In this document: positions 1 to 8,800 of the stretch, piece after piece | Layout of the letters: every line of letters begins with the position of its first letter | How positions within the stretch are numbered: position 1 is the stretch's first letter | NCBI GenBank assembly: GCA_013298375.1 | Contig: JAAFHM010000023.1 | Coordinates: forward strand, 1 to 20,884 | Length of the DNA: 20,884 nucleotides | Source of the DNA: Ignavibacteria bacterium | GTDB taxonomy: Bacteria > Bacteroidota > Ignavibacteria > Kapaibacteriales > UBA4661 | Direction of reading: 5' to 3' | Translations under genes and position numbers: made by a program | The notes under the pieces: model-generated | The model's input: only the letters and a program-made list of their open reading frames with translations | The model's database searches: none | Told to the model about the DNA's origin: nothing

Positions 1-1
1 T

Positions 2-313
2 ATCAAAAAAGCTCATTGTGCTGTCGATTATGCTTTTCAGCGGATAGGCGGAAAGTATAAGGGTCGAATTTTATGGGTGCTAAGAGATAGTTGCCTTAGG
101 TATGGAGAATTAAAAAGAGCCATTGTTGGTATTACGCCGAAAATGCTAACCCAAACGCTTAAAGAATTGGAAGAAGATGGCTTGATTTCAAGAAAAGTAT
201 ATTTGGAAGTGCCACCAAAGGTTGAATACTCACTTACCGAAACAGCAAAAGAATTAATTCCATTTATCAGCCAAATGAGAAGTTGGGGAGAAAAGCAAAT
301 GTCAGAAAATTAA
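2..313 (+). CDS. HxlR-family transcriptional regulator, 5' end cut off by the window
   Basis: The reading frame is open from base 2 and runs to TAA at 311-313, so the true start lies before the window; a GTG at 77 is only an internal in-frame codon. Translated from base 2, the product begins with a Cys-containing stretch (HCAVDYAF) followed by IGGKYKGRILWVL, the hallmark opening of HxlR-type winged-helix regulators. The recognition part follows (RYGELKRAI, ITPKMLTQTLKELEEDGLI), then the wing (EVPPKVEYSLTETAKEL). Family members are small dimeric DNA-binding proteins, and some sense reactive electrophiles or oxidants through a conserved cysteine near the N terminus; a Cys is present here. Targets usually lie beside the gene, so either the unseen upstream neighbour or the downstream VOC gene could be regulated. 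Family assignment is firm; ligand and target are unknown. Confidence 0.9.
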   Translation: MKKAHCAVDYAFQRIGGKYKGRILWVLRDSCLRYGELKRAIVGITPKMLTQTLKELEEDGLISRKVYLEVPPKVEYSLTETAKELIPFISQMRSWGEKQMSEN

Positions 314-733
314 AGATTTGAGTTCTTTGGGTGTTTTGATGTGCTTGCCACTAACTCGTAAATTGACGAAAGCTTTGTCGTGATTTCTTTATTGTCAATC
401 TTTTTTGCATATATCTCGCAAAAACCCTATACGCAAGATATTGCCTTGTGTACAGCGCTTTTTTTTTGCAAAGGTGCATGAGCCAAAAACCTAGAATTCA
501 AATCCCCTACCGCACCATAGACCGCGCAGAAGAATTCTGCGCAAAAGCAAGCACTTCCCTTGCCGTAAACCACGAAACATCACTTGGAACCGTTTGTTTC
601 AACACCAACGTAGCAACCGCAAACCCAAGCGCGTTTTTGCTTGTTTGCCCCGTCGTCAGCGCGTAGAGCAGCCCGCCTGTGAATACGCCACCGGGCGGGT
701 TTCAATTTTTTTTTACTGTATTAAAAAACATCT
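314..733. other. 420-base stretch without a confident gene
   Basis: No protein in this stretch is recognisable. A plus-strand frame from GTG 448 or ATG 478 to TAG 666 would give 72 or 62 residues starting MSQKPRIQIP, with no known motif, no Shine-Dalgarno sequence and no homologue I recognise. It ends five bases before a terminator-like hairpin, so a short transcript (peptide or RNA) ending there is possible. Within it lies a perfect 8-bp hairpin, GCGCAGAA / TTCTGCGC, at 524-542. Confidence 0.4.
671..714 (+). terminator. Probable rho-independent terminator before the VOC gene
   Basis: The arms GCCCGCC (671-677) and GGCGGGT (694-700) pair over seven positions with one G-T wobble and enclose a loop of about 16 bases. 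A run of nine T follows after TTCAA. The GC-rich stem plus T-run suits a plus-strand terminator for whatever is transcribed through 314-666. The following gene starts only about 20 bases later, so it would need a promoter overlapping this region. Confidence 0.55.
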
Positions 734-1093
734 ATGTTTCAAGGACTTCGCACCGTTATTTATGCCGCACCAGACCTTGCGGCAGCAAAGGCGTGGTACA
801 CCCGCGCTTTTGGCACATCACCCTATTTTGACGAGCCATTTTATGTGGGCTTTAGTATTGGCGGCTATGAATTGGGCTTAGATCCCGATATTCCACTAAC
901 CAATGGCTCAACGGTCACCTATTGGGGAGTGGAAGATATTGACGAGGCTTTTGCGCACTTGATAAAATCCGGTGCCAAAGAGCAATCAGCACCAACGAAT
1001 GTGGGCGGTGAAGTTTGGGTGGCGGCAGTAGAAGACCCTTTTGGTAATACGCTTGGCATTATTGAGAATCCCGATTTTCGCGCTCAGGAATGA
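734..1093 (+). CDS. VOC-superfamily (glyoxalase/bleomycin-resistance fold) protein
   Basis: The 119-residue product has the two-half beta-alpha-beta-beta-beta layout of the vicinal oxygen chelate superfamily. The first half opens with TVIYAAPDLAAAKAWYTRAFG and continues to YELGL near residue 47. The second half carries VEDIDEAFAHLIKSGA and the closing strand DPFGNTLGIIEN, typical of single-domain members of 115-140 residues. The usual first-strand metal ligand (His, Glu or Gln) is not obvious in TVIYAAP, whereas a Glu is present in the last strand (GIIEN), so a standard glyoxalase metal site is doubtful. Such proteins range from isomerases and dioxygenase-like enzymes to antibiotic-binding proteins, so the substrate cannot be called. 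No Shine-Dalgarno is seen before ATG 734. It stands alone between a terminator-like hairpin and the ribosomal operon promoter. Confidence 0.88.
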   Translation: MFQGLRTVIYAAPDLAAAKAWYTRAFGTSPYFDEPFYVGFSIGGYELGLDPDIPLTNGSTVTYWGVEDIDEAFAHLIKSGAKEQSAPTNVGGEVWVAAVEDPFGNTLGIIENPDFRAQE

Positions 1094-1144
1094 AGCGATG
1101 ACAAGAAGTGAAAATCATATTCTTCCTCAGGTATAAAGAAAAAA

Positions 1145-1175
1145 TTGGCAGTGTTAATAAAAAATGGTATTTTAG
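1145..1175 (+). promoter_or_regulatory. Candidate Bacteroidota-type promoter for the ribosomal protein operon
   Basis: A TTG at 1145-1147 is followed after 20 bases by TATTTTAG at 1168-1175. The housekeeping promoter of Bacteroidota is TTG, a spacer of about 19-21, then TAnnTTTG, so this matches except for one base of the -7 element. Transcription would begin near 1180, leaving a leader of roughly 45 bases before the first gene of the operon at 1227. This is a pattern match only. Confidence 0.42.
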
Positions 1176-1226
1176 CGTTCTGCACTCAAAAAACTATCGT
1201 ATCACTTAACTCGTTGAAAAACCGTC

Positions 1227-1397
1227 ATGGCTAAAACACAGACCTTTGGCGATAAGTCCAAAAAACAAAAAGACACAACGATTCACGTAAAAGTTGTGAA
1301 AGGTTACCGCTCCGAAAAAGGAACAACCAAGTACGTTACGCGCTTTGTGAAAGTTGCGGACGTTGGTCAAGTAGATAAAATTGATATTTCCAAGTAA
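1227..1397 (+). CDS. Small basic protein, first gene of the L31-S18 operon (DUF4295-like)
   Basis: ATG 1227 to TAA 1395-1397 encodes 56 residues beginning MAKTQTFGDKSKKQKDT and ending VGQVDKIDISK. It is rich in Lys and Thr and strongly basic, with a middle stretch (IHVKVVKGYRSEKGTTKYV) that looks like two beta strands. It sits 21 bases before the L31 gene in the same direction, so it is very probably co-transcribed with ribosomal protein genes. Its size, MAK start and basic character recall the DUF4295 proteins encoded beside ribosomal protein genes in Bacteroidota. I cannot confirm family membership from sequence alone. A ribosome-associated or RNA-binding role is inferred from context and charge. 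There is no Shine-Dalgarno sequence. Confidence 0.78.
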   Translation: MAKTQTFGDKSKKQKDTTIHVKVVKGYRSEKGTTKYVTRFVKVADVGQVDKIDISK

Positions 1398-1418
1398 TTT
1401 CAAACCGACTATACGACC

Positions 1419-1646
1419 ATGAAAAAAGGTATCCACCCTAATTATCGCATCGTTGACGTTGTCATGACCGACGGTTCGACCTTCCAAACCCGCTCTTGCT
1501 TCAAGAATGACCGCATGGTGCTGGAGATTGACTCCAAATCGCATCCGTTCTTCACGGGCAAACAAGTTCTTATCGACACTGCCGGGCGTGTTGACCGCTT
1601 CAAAAAGCGCTTTGAGAAAACACAAAAACTCAAAGAAACGAAATAA
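1419..1646 (+). CDS. rpmE: 50S ribosomal protein L31, zinc-free form
   Basis: The 75-residue product shows the L31 signature throughout: MKKGIHPNYRIVDV at the start, TFQTRSC in the middle, and HPFFTGKQVLIDTAGRVDRFKKRF toward the C terminus. L31 sits at the central protuberance of the large subunit and bridges to the small subunit. The zinc-binding form carries two cysteine pairs; here the positions equivalent to the second pair read DSKS and the first pair is replaced around MTDGS, leaving one isolated Cys (residue 27). It is therefore a C-minus form that should not bind structural zinc. It lies between the 56-residue basic protein and S18, with a 47-base gap before S18. Neither L31 nor its neighbours has a visible Shine-Dalgarno sequence. 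Confidence 0.96.
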   Translation: MKKGIHPNYRIVDVVMTDGSTFQTRSCFKNDRMVLEIDSKSHPFFTGKQVLIDTAGRVDRFKKRFEKTQKLKETK

Positions 1647-1693
1647 GAACAACCCTATTAACGAATATTTTTTATACACTTATACCATACCCC

Positions 1694-1984
1694 ATGCGCA
1701 GCAATCAGCAGCAAAACAATAACTCGAGCGCGGTATATGTCGGAGCGCGTACCAAGCGCCAAGAACCGCAACAAAAACGCAAGCGCCGCAACCCGCTTAA
1801 AGACTCACGCTATGTTGATTATCTTGACGTGAAGTTCCTTGACCGTTTTATCAATGACCAAGGGAAAATTCTTCCTCGTCGTATTACTGGTGCAAATGCT
1901 CACCAACAACGCCTTTTGGCAACAGCTATCAAGCACGCTCGCCACTTAGCGCTTATTACGTTTGTTGAGCAAGACGTAGCATAA
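1694..1984 (+). CDS. rpsR: 30S ribosomal protein S18
   Basis: The 96-residue product carries the S18 core: RKRRNPLKDSRYVDYLDVKFLDRFINDQGKILPRRITG, then the helix QQRLLATAIKHARHLALITF, which is the strongest S18 signature. S18 binds the platform of the small subunit as a partner of S6. The N-terminal 30 residues form a Gln/Asn-rich then basic extension (MRSNQQQNNNSSAVYVG), making it longer than the usual 75-90 residues. The gene is last in the small ribosomal operon starting at 1227 and is followed by a strong hairpin. It is not next to the S6 (rpsF) gene inside this window, unlike the common rpsF-rpsR arrangement. Confidence 0.97.
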   Translation: MRSNQQQNNNSSAVYVGARTKRQEPQQKRKRRNPLKDSRYVDYLDVKFLDRFINDQGKILPRRITGANAHQQRLLATAIKHARHLALITFVEQDVA

Positions 1985-2005
1985 ATTGTGCGAACTTTAT
2001 TCTTT

Positions 2006-2038
2006 AACGCCGTGTTTAGATTCTCTAAGCACGGCGTT
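2006..2038 (+). terminator. Hairpin terminating the ribosomal protein operon
   Basis: AACGCCGTG (2006-2014) and CACGGCGTT (2030-2038) are perfect inverted repeats. The inner stretch TTAGA / TCTAA continues the stem past one T-G pair, giving about 15 base pairs closed by a three-base loop. It begins 21 bases after the S18 stop. No clean T-run follows, so termination may be weak or need other factors, or the hairpin may protect the mRNA 3' end. Confidence 0.6.
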
Positions 2039-2099
2039 ACTGCTTTCCGCACACACCCTTTCGTAAAAACTCTTTTTGCGCAACGGCTTACAAAAAACG

Positions 2100-3221
2100 A
2101 TGACTTCGATGGATATTTTGATTGATGAACATATTCCGTTTTTGGAAGAATCCCTCCAAAAGAGTAAGGAACAAGGCTTTCGTGTAAAAAGATTTCAAGG
2201 GCGCACACTCACGCGGGATGCACTTGACAACTGCATAGCCCTTTGCGTCCGCTCGACAACACGCGTCAATGCCGCATTGCTTCAGGGTTCGCCAGTACGT
2301 TTTGTTGGCTCTGCAACAAGTGGCTCGGAGCATATTGACGCAGACTTTTTGCGTGAAGCGGGTATCCTCTTCCGCGATGCGCGGGGCTGCAACGCTAATT
2401 CTGTTGCGGAGTATGTTGTTTTTTCTCTGTTGTTATGGGCGGAGAAGAGCGGCTGGATGACGGAAAAACAGCCTTTGCGCGGTAAAACGCTTGGGCTTAT
2501 TGGATATGGACATATTGGCAAGCGTGTTGCGGCTTTGGCATTGAATCTCGGTATGCGTGTACTGGTAAGCGACCCACCATTGCTCGAATCCGGCGGACTT
2601 TTGGGGCGCTGGGTTCAAAACACCAGCCTCGACAACCTTCTCGGCGAAGCCAATGTCGTCACCAATCACGTACCCTATACAACACAAACCAAATACGCGA
2701 CAGCGGGAATGTTTGATAAAAAGGCTTTGGCACAACTCCGCGAGAAAACCTTGTTTATTCACGCTTCCCGAGGCGGCATCGTTGCAGAAAGCGCATTGCT
2801 GAAACTGTTGGAAGAGCGCGACATTACTGCGGTAGTGGATGTATGGCAAGATGAACCCCGCATTAATTCTACACTTGCCAAGCATTGTTTACTGGCAACA
2901 CCGCACATTGCTGGGTATTCGTTGGAGGGAAAAATTCACGGCTCGATGATCATGGCGCGAGAATTAGAGCGCTTTGCAAGCAATATTCTTGGGAAATCCC
3001 TAATGATTGATTGGAGTGTTTTTGAGCAGGCGCTTGCACCAGAGAATCACATAGCCATTGACTTTGCAAACCATCATCTTCTTTTGGAACAACTCCGTAT
3101 TTCGCGCAACCTTGAGTCCGATACGGCGCTCTTACGTGCCTCGTTGAATGAACACGACCCCGCAGAGGCTTTTGACCGATTGAGAAAAACATATCCGCAA
3201 AGGCGTGAAATAATACATTGA
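2100..3221 (+). CDS. pdxB: 4-phosphoerythronate dehydrogenase (PdxB-like)
   Basis: The product oxidises 4-phospho-D-erythronate in the DXP-dependent route to pyridoxal phosphate. Counting from ATG 2100 (373 residues), the N-terminal substrate domain reads ILIDEHIPF then VRSTTRVN, VGSATSGSEHID and GCNANSVAEYV, as in PdxB. The Rossmann motif GYGHIG is at 135-140, with Asp158 at the end of the following strand. The 2-hydroxyacid dehydrogenase catalytic set is present: Arg224 in HASRGG, Glu252 in WQDEP, and His269 in TPHIAGYSLEGK, the last a PdxB-specific context. The tail FDRLRKTYPQRREI matches the PdxB dimerisation domain (DUF3410). A TTG at 2076 would add eight residues, but ATG 2100 (or in-frame ATG 2109) places the conserved strand at the N terminus. 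No Shine-Dalgarno is seen. The gene stands alone, downstream of the ribosomal operon hairpin. Confidence 0.92.
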   Translation: MTSMDILIDEHIPFLEESLQKSKEQGFRVKRFQGRTLTRDALDNCIALCVRSTTRVNAALLQGSPVRFVGSATSGSEHIDADFLREAGILFRDARGCNANSVAEYVVFSLLLWAEKSGWMTEKQPLRGKTLGLIGYGHIGKRVAALALNLGMRVLVSDPPLLESGGLLGRWVQNTSLDNLLGEANVVTNHVPYTTQTKYATAGMFDKKALAQLREKTLFIHASRGGIVAESALLKLLEERDITAVVDVWQDEPRINSTLAKHCLLATPHIAGYSLEGKIHGSMIMARELERFASNILGKSLMIDWSVFEQALAPENHIAIDFANHHLLLEQLRISRNLESDTALLRASLNEHDPAEAFDRLRKTYPQRREIIH

Positions 3222-3281
3222 AGCTAAAAAAGCGAAAAGCCAGTTAATCCGTGCCATTCAAGCCGTCTATTTAAAAAAGTA

Positions 3282-3309
3282 AAGCAGAACTGGAGACCTA
3301 GTTCTGCTT
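3282..3309 (-). terminator. Hairpin, probable terminator of the minus-strand block (possibly bidirectional)
   Basis: AAGCAGAACT (3282-3291) and AGTTCTGCTT (3300-3309) are perfect 10-bp inverted repeats around an 8-base loop. Read on the minus strand, the stem is followed by TACTTTTTTAAA, a usable T-run. On the plus strand there is no T-run, but the hairpin lies only about 60 bases after the pdxB stop and could also serve that transcript. Confidence 0.6.
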
Positions 3310-3648
3310 CGGTTATCACGCTATTCAGCACATTTCCCCATCAAGACGTGTATAAATGTGCGCTTTCATGTATAGTTTAAAATTTTCCCCTTAAAGTTCC
3401 ACATTTTCATAGATTATCAGTTAAATTTCAACCACGTTCATCATTATTCGACGGTCAGTAGAGACTCAGATTTCGCACAGAAAAAAACCAACCATGAGTT
3501 TGTTTTCATGTCTGCTACAAACTTACAAAAAACGATAGGGGGTGCGCTAGTGTCGCTTGTCACGTTTTTCCCGTTACAATATGCGTTGCAACATCTAATT
3601 TTCACTCGGAAAAATCCAAGAAGTCTTTGTTTTGCAAAAACTTCCAAA

Positions 3649-3713
3649 GAAAAATCAAGCGCGATTTTCAAGTAAAAAAAAATGATTTTTTTTTACTTTT
3701 TTGAAGATTTTTC
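3649..3713 (-). terminator. Extended A/T hairpin after the lipoprotein gene
   Basis: A perfect 12-bp inverted repeat (AGTAAAAAAAAA at 3671-3682, TTTTTTTTTACT at 3686-3697) is nested inside a further pairing of GAAAAATC (3649-3656) with GATTTTTC (3706-3713). It starts about 35 bases beyond the stop codon at 3750. The run of nine T on the minus strand suits a terminator, although the stem is almost pure A/T. Confidence 0.5.
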
Positions 3714-3749
3714 TGCTTTTTCCCAAAAAAACTGCTTGAGGGTAGGAAT

Positions 3750-5876
3750 CTATGGCACAATAATTCGCACATTGTCAATCGTCCAACGCGGACGAACTTG
3801 TAAATCGGTCGGAAAAACAATAAAACGCTCGGCTGGCGAGTAGGGAAATACCGAACCATAATCATAACGACCATTTCCGTTCGCATCAACAAATGCTGTT
3901 AGACGATATGACCCTGGTGGCACAGTATTCAGTTCCCACGCGCCAGGCTTTGCGAGACGCAATTCAAATCGTTGCTGCGCAAAGGGCGAAGGTGGTTGTG
4001 TGGGTGTTGAAGCGGGAGATTGGCTGGGCGGCGCTGAAGTTGCTGATTGAGGCGAAGGTGTGCTATTCGCAGAAGCGCTTTGCGTCAAGAGGGGAGCCGT
4101 TTCCAACACAATGACGAACTGCCCGCCTGTGGAGCGTGTTGCCAGCGTGGAGCGTACCAGCGCAGAGCGTGTCAGATTGACGGCGCTCGGCATTGTGGCA
4201 GATGTCGTGCTGACGGTTGCTTGGGTGACAGTATTTTTTTTGAATACGCCGACACTAGCTATTGTGGAAGGAACAACAACGGAATCTGCTATTGTACCCG
4301 AAATACCGCCATAATCCCGTGCATCCTCTGTTTGGAAGCGCAGTAAAACAACGGAATCACGCAACGCTCTTCCGTCCCACGCTTGTAAGCCTTGAGTACG
4401 AAAACCAAGTGTGTACCAAGCATTTGGCGCAAGCGGTGTGCGTGGCTCCAGCGTGAGCCTGTTATGAGGAACAAGCGAAGCAGCAAAATCCACCGCCTTC
4501 CCTGAGGCAGACTCCCAGACAATACTACCGGCGCTTGCCGTCGTCACACTCAGCGCTAGTGCTTCCGAGAAGGTAAAGGCAATACGCGGCTTTTGCGGTA
4601 CGTTGCGGGCGCTATCGGCAAGTACGGGTGCAATAAATGGCGAAAGCGCTCCTGCCGTCAAGATTTGTGTGCGCAAGAGCGTTGGAAGGGTGCTGTCGGC
4701 AATCGTTGCTTCATTGGATATTTTCCAGAAAGCCGTGTTTGTGCTGTCGGCAATAGTATTTCCGGCTGAATCCCGCACCGATACCGCTTTTAAGCGCCAT
4801 GTTGATGATTGCTGCTGTGCGCTTAAAGGTTTATCGGTGTAACAGCGAATCACCGCGGGGTTGTTTCCGTCGGGATGCAAGGCGATAATGCGCGGCAACT
4901 CGCTTCCGGCAAAGGTTTCCAAAGAATCTCGGAGTGTGAAATTATCCGATCGCAGCGATGCCGGATGAATTTTTTCGCTGAACCGCACCGACAGGCGTTG
5001 TGCCGAAATCTGGCGCACCTCATAGATACGGGGTGGGGCAATATCTTCCACGGGAGCCATTTTTACCAACATTTCTGCTGTGCCGCCCTCTGCCAGCCAA
5101 ATATCACTAACAGCAGTGCTGAAGGCATCTACGCCCTTATCCAAAAGGTCATTGCGATATTCATCACGCAACACAAAGAGACGGTATGCTCCGGCAGCTA
5201 AGGCGGGAAACTCAAGAGTTTTATTGGAACCAATTTGCGTTTTGTATTTGGGTTTCGTCGTACCGGGATTGAGCGTGTCGGGTCTTGTCGTCAAAGGGTA
5301 GAGAAATGCCGTAAGTCCATCGGGTTTGTCCGTATCGACGCGGGCGCGAATTGTCCCGCTATCAAGTTTGCTACCAGTCGAAAAAATGAGCGTGTAAGCG
5401 GCTTCCGGCTTATTGCCGTCCCAATCACTGTACTGCGTCCCAAGCGTCAACGCCACCGTCGTATTGGAATCAAGCGGCTCCTTGAAATTCACATACACGG
5501 TTTTTCCTGACCAGAAGTATTCGGTCTTGATGGGCGGCGTGAGAAAAAGGCTCTGATGCACCTGGCTTCGCTGCTGGATGAACTTATTGAACTCAAGGGC
5601 GATATATTGGGGATGAGCATTTAACGCCCGTTGCAAAGGCTCTGTGGCGATAATTGCCGGAGGAGTTTTGTCGGGCTTGCCTCCGCTTGGAGCGACGGCG
5701 TTGGCACAGGCATTGAGAAACAGGCTGGAAATAAGAAAAATGGCAAGAATAACGCCACCGTTACTAAAGGCACGACCACCATCATCTGCGCAATAAAAGC
5801 CAGATTGTACGCCCTTGCGCAGATACAATGCCGTCAAATCTTGTTGATTCACAATATTCACCGACCTATTTTTCAA
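3750..5876 (-). CDS. Big_5/SbsA-type Ig-domain lipoprotein
   Basis: The 708-residue product has a hydrophobic stretch (GGVILAIFLISSLFLNAC) ending in lipobox LNAC, with the lipidated Cys near residue 57. After it comes APSGGKPDKTPPAI, the opening of a widespread Bacteroidota lipoprotein family with a Big_5-type Ig domain (about 68-170: IALEFNKFIQ, FLTPP, TLIFSTGSKLDSG). Further Ig-like units follow (about 280-395 and 415-530), then a Ser/Pro/Thr/Gln-rich linker (about 595-636). The C-terminal unit contains PPGSYRLTAFVDANGNGRYDYG and PRWTIDNVRI, typical of the same family. It probably sits on the outer membrane; the biochemical role is unknown. No ATG precedes the lipobox: the frame opens at TTG 5876, with GTG 5861 and 5852 as alternatives, all giving an unusually long n-region. 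The TTG start overlaps the end of the upstream T9SS-cargo gene, suggesting translational coupling. Confidence 0.82.
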   Translation of the reverse strand: MKNRSVNIVNQQDLTALYLRKGVQSGFYCADDGGRAFSNGGVILAIFLISSLFLNACANAVAPSGGKPDKTPPAIIATEPLQRALNAHPQYIALEFNKFIQQRSQVHQSLFLTPPIKTEYFWSGKTVYVNFKEPLDSNTTVALTLGTQYSDWDGNKPEAAYTLIFSTGSKLDSGTIRARVDTDKPDGLTAFLYPLTTRPDTLNPGTTKPKYKTQIGSNKTLEFPALAAGAYRLFVLRDEYRNDLLDKGVDAFSTAVSDIWLAEGGTAEMLVKMAPVEDIAPPRIYEVRQISAQRLSVRFSEKIHPASLRSDNFTLRDSLETFAGSELPRIIALHPDGNNPAVIRCYTDKPLSAQQQSSTWRLKAVSVRDSAGNTIADSTNTAFWKISNEATIADSTLPTLLRTQILTAGALSPFIAPVLADSARNVPQKPRIAFTFSEALALSVTTASAGSIVWESASGKAVDFAASLVPHNRLTLEPRTPLAPNAWYTLGFRTQGLQAWDGRALRDSVVLLRFQTEDARDYGGISGTIADSVVVPSTIASVGVFKKNTVTQATVSTTSATMPSAVNLTRSALVRSTLATRSTGGQFVIVLETAPLLTQSASANSTPSPQSATSAPPSQSPASTPTQPPSPFAQQRFELRLAKPGAWELNTVPPGSYRLTAFVDANGNGRYDYGSVFPYSPAERFIVFPTDLQVRPRWTIDNVRIIVP

Positions 5877-8800
5877 CAGTTATCAAGACAGATTCCCGCT
5901 CACCAGACGGCGTTGTCAGCACAATGCCATAGACACCACTTGGAATGGACTTGAGAGAGAGGGTAAGCGTGGAAGCCTCGTTGTTACTGGTCTGTGCGTT
6001 ATTCTGCTTCCAATCCTGCGCAAGAAGGCGGTTTCCAAGCATAGTGACGATTTGCACCGAATATATGCCGTTTTGCCCTAAAAGCGCCTGCACACTCAGT
6101 TCTTCGCGCACGGGAGTCGGATAAACAGCAATAAGCCTTGTATTTCTGCGCGTAATAGCGTTATTCGGCAAGCGCGGCGTATTGTTTGCGCCTTGCAAAA
6201 CAACATTCATTACAAGCAAGCCGTTTCCAAAATTTCCCGCCTCGACTTGATACACGCTGTCGCGTCGTCCCCAGCGCGTTTGCGTCTGCACCCATTCCAC
6301 AGCACTGCGCATGGTATCAGTCAATATCGGCGTTCCGCCAATCGTTGCAATCACGGTAGGAGTATTTGTCAAACGCACATTCGGTACGGTCATCACAAAA
6401 AAGCGGTCAAGGCTGTCAGCGCGGTTGGAATCAAGCGTTGGAGTGCCAAACGGCGACGAAAGCGCCTGAGAGCGCGGATAAAACATCCCACGCCGCACCC
6501 GCAGTGCCGCACGGAAATTATCGGAACGGTCAATGGCGGTGCCTAGCACTTGCCCCCACACACGAATACTCGTGTCGCGGAGCATATTCACACTCCGCAA
6601 GGTATCAAGCCATATCCGGGCTTGCATGGCAATTGGTCCCGTTGGTGTGCCAATAAGGGCAAGGCTGTCGGGCTTGAGCAAACAGGGTGCAGCAATATTC
6701 GTGTAACTCAAACGCAGTATGTCTTGCACTGGCACATCGGGCATTTGGGCATCGCTTGGCAAAAATTCAATAACGATGGAATCACGTGCGCCGGGAGCCA
6801 GTTGCAATAAGCGTTGAGCAGGCTGCACAATGCGATATGGCGCACGAAGAGCAGCAATATTCACGGTCACGGGTGTATTTCCGATATTCGTTACTTGAAC
6901 TCTGCGCGTGACGGCATTAAAGAAGCGTACTGATCCAAATCGCAGCACAGTGTCTTGCGGCAGGATGCTCACACGGGCAAAATTGCTCTGCACCTCAAGA
7001 AAAATCGGGATCCGCCGCGTCCGCGCTTCAGGACGTGCGTCATTGGTCGTAATGATAACCGTATCGCGGTAAGGCGTGGTCGCTTGGGTACTTGGCGAAG
7101 CGGTGAAGCGCACTTGGACTTGCTGCTCATTGTTCGGCATCATCGTAAACATCGTTGGTGACAAGACAAAGAAGGATGCGGTGCTTGCCATGCGGACACC
7201 CACGGTTAAAAGGCTGTTTCCGGCACTCGCAACCTTGAATTGCGCTCGTGCCGTAGCGGTGTCGGGGAAGCATATCGGGGCAATCGTCCCAAAACGAATA
7301 AGGCTGTCCGTGTTGGGAATATCCAGTTGCGGACGTGTTCCTACGCCCGTGAGCGTAAATTGATAGGAAGCGGTATCGCTGGAACAAATGCCCACGCCTT
7401 GGACACGGACAATCGCCGTCTGCGGCGCAGCAGCGCCTTGTGCGGTTGGCTGAAAGCGAATCCGTACTTGAATGCTATCGGACGTAAGAGAGCGCTCGGC
7501 AAAAATAAATGGTGCTGAAGCAATCGGCGAGCGGGCGCTTACAGTATAGCGCACCGCATCACGGCTGGCGTTACGAATGGTGATGACGGTGTCACGACTG
7601 CTGCCAATGGCAACATCACCGAAATCAATAGAATTACTATTGACATCGGGTTGGAGATTAAAAAGAATCGTTTTTAAGGGCGCTTGGAGAGCAATATTGA
7701 TGGGATTAGGGCGTGAACCTTCGCCAACGTCGGGAATGGTGTCATTGTGAAAAATCTGCAAGGTCGTGCGCAATAGTAGGCTATCGGCTGGAATAGCCGC
7801 CGTAGCAATGAAACGCAGCCTTACCATGACAGAATCGCCCTTCTTCGGAATAAATCTCGGGCGATCAACCGTATCCATGCGAAAATACGGACTCAGAACG
7901 CGCACACTATCAATACGCAATGTCCCACCACGCCTATTGTAAATCTTAACTATTCCTTCGATGGTTCGTCTTTCCAAGCCACAACGCTCTAACGTTGGAA
8001 AAACAAAAGGCTGCCCCGCCGCAACACTCGTTTCAATAAGTGGCAAAGGCAAGACACGCACCATATTCGTACCGGACTGCGACATGATCCATTCGGGAAT
8101 AACTTCTTTATCTTGTGGACTCGGCATAAAAGAGCGCTGCGCGGTGACGATAAACAGCAGTGAATCTTGCTCAACTCGCGGGCTAGCAGTAACAGGAATA
8201 AAATCATTATCACTTGCCAAGAGTGAATTAAGCCCGAAGCCACCCGAACCACCCAACTGCACGGAATCTCCGCGTTGCTCCCAGCGCCCGTTCAACGTGC
8301 GTCGAAAAAAGCGCACCCCGCCTGCTGCCCCACCGTACCCGCGCAACGGCACAGGTAGCGTGTATGGGCTAACGGCTTCCGTTCTCGGGTCGAGGGTGAT
8401 ACCCGTGTAAGAGCGGTACATACCACCATTCTCCGAAGGAGCAATGCTCGTATCAGTCTCGTTTCCGATACGGTTTGGCGTGTCATAGCGTATGCGGCCC
8501 GCACCAGAATATATGCTCCTTGCAAAATCACCGCCCAAAACATTGATACGAATATTCCCCGCTCTCCTCCGCGAATGAACTGCAATATGACCGCCAGAAC
8601 CTGCGCCGCCATTGACAGGCGGTCCACCAATAATTGGCAGTGGATTTCCACGTAAACCCACTGCACCACGCGCTTCGATTGTCAGATTCGTGAGCGTACT
8701 TGCTGAAATGCGAAGAGCGCCGCCGCCGCCGCCGCCCTCACCACCGCAACCACCTTGAGGATTACCGCTTGCACCACCCGAACCTCCGGCAATAGGCATA

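Larger units (their letters stand above)
3222..3749. other. Convergent intergenic stretch without a confident gene
   Basis: This 528-base stretch separates plus-strand pdxB from the end of the minus-strand envelope block. I see two hairpins, annotated separately, and A/T-rich flanks. A minus-strand frame (3444-3671, 75 residues) has no recognisable motif and no ribosome binding site. It also ends in the middle of nowhere relative to the terminators, so I do not call it a gene. Confidence 0.5.

Noticed and set aside
1206..1679. Minus-strand frame of 157 residues opposite the ribosomal operon
   Set aside because: It lies entirely over the 56-residue protein and L31 genes, which are firmly supported on the plus strand.
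3444..3671. Minus-strand frame of 75 residues in the convergent gap
   Set aside because: No recognisable motif, no ribosome binding site, and it starts inside the A/T hairpin region.
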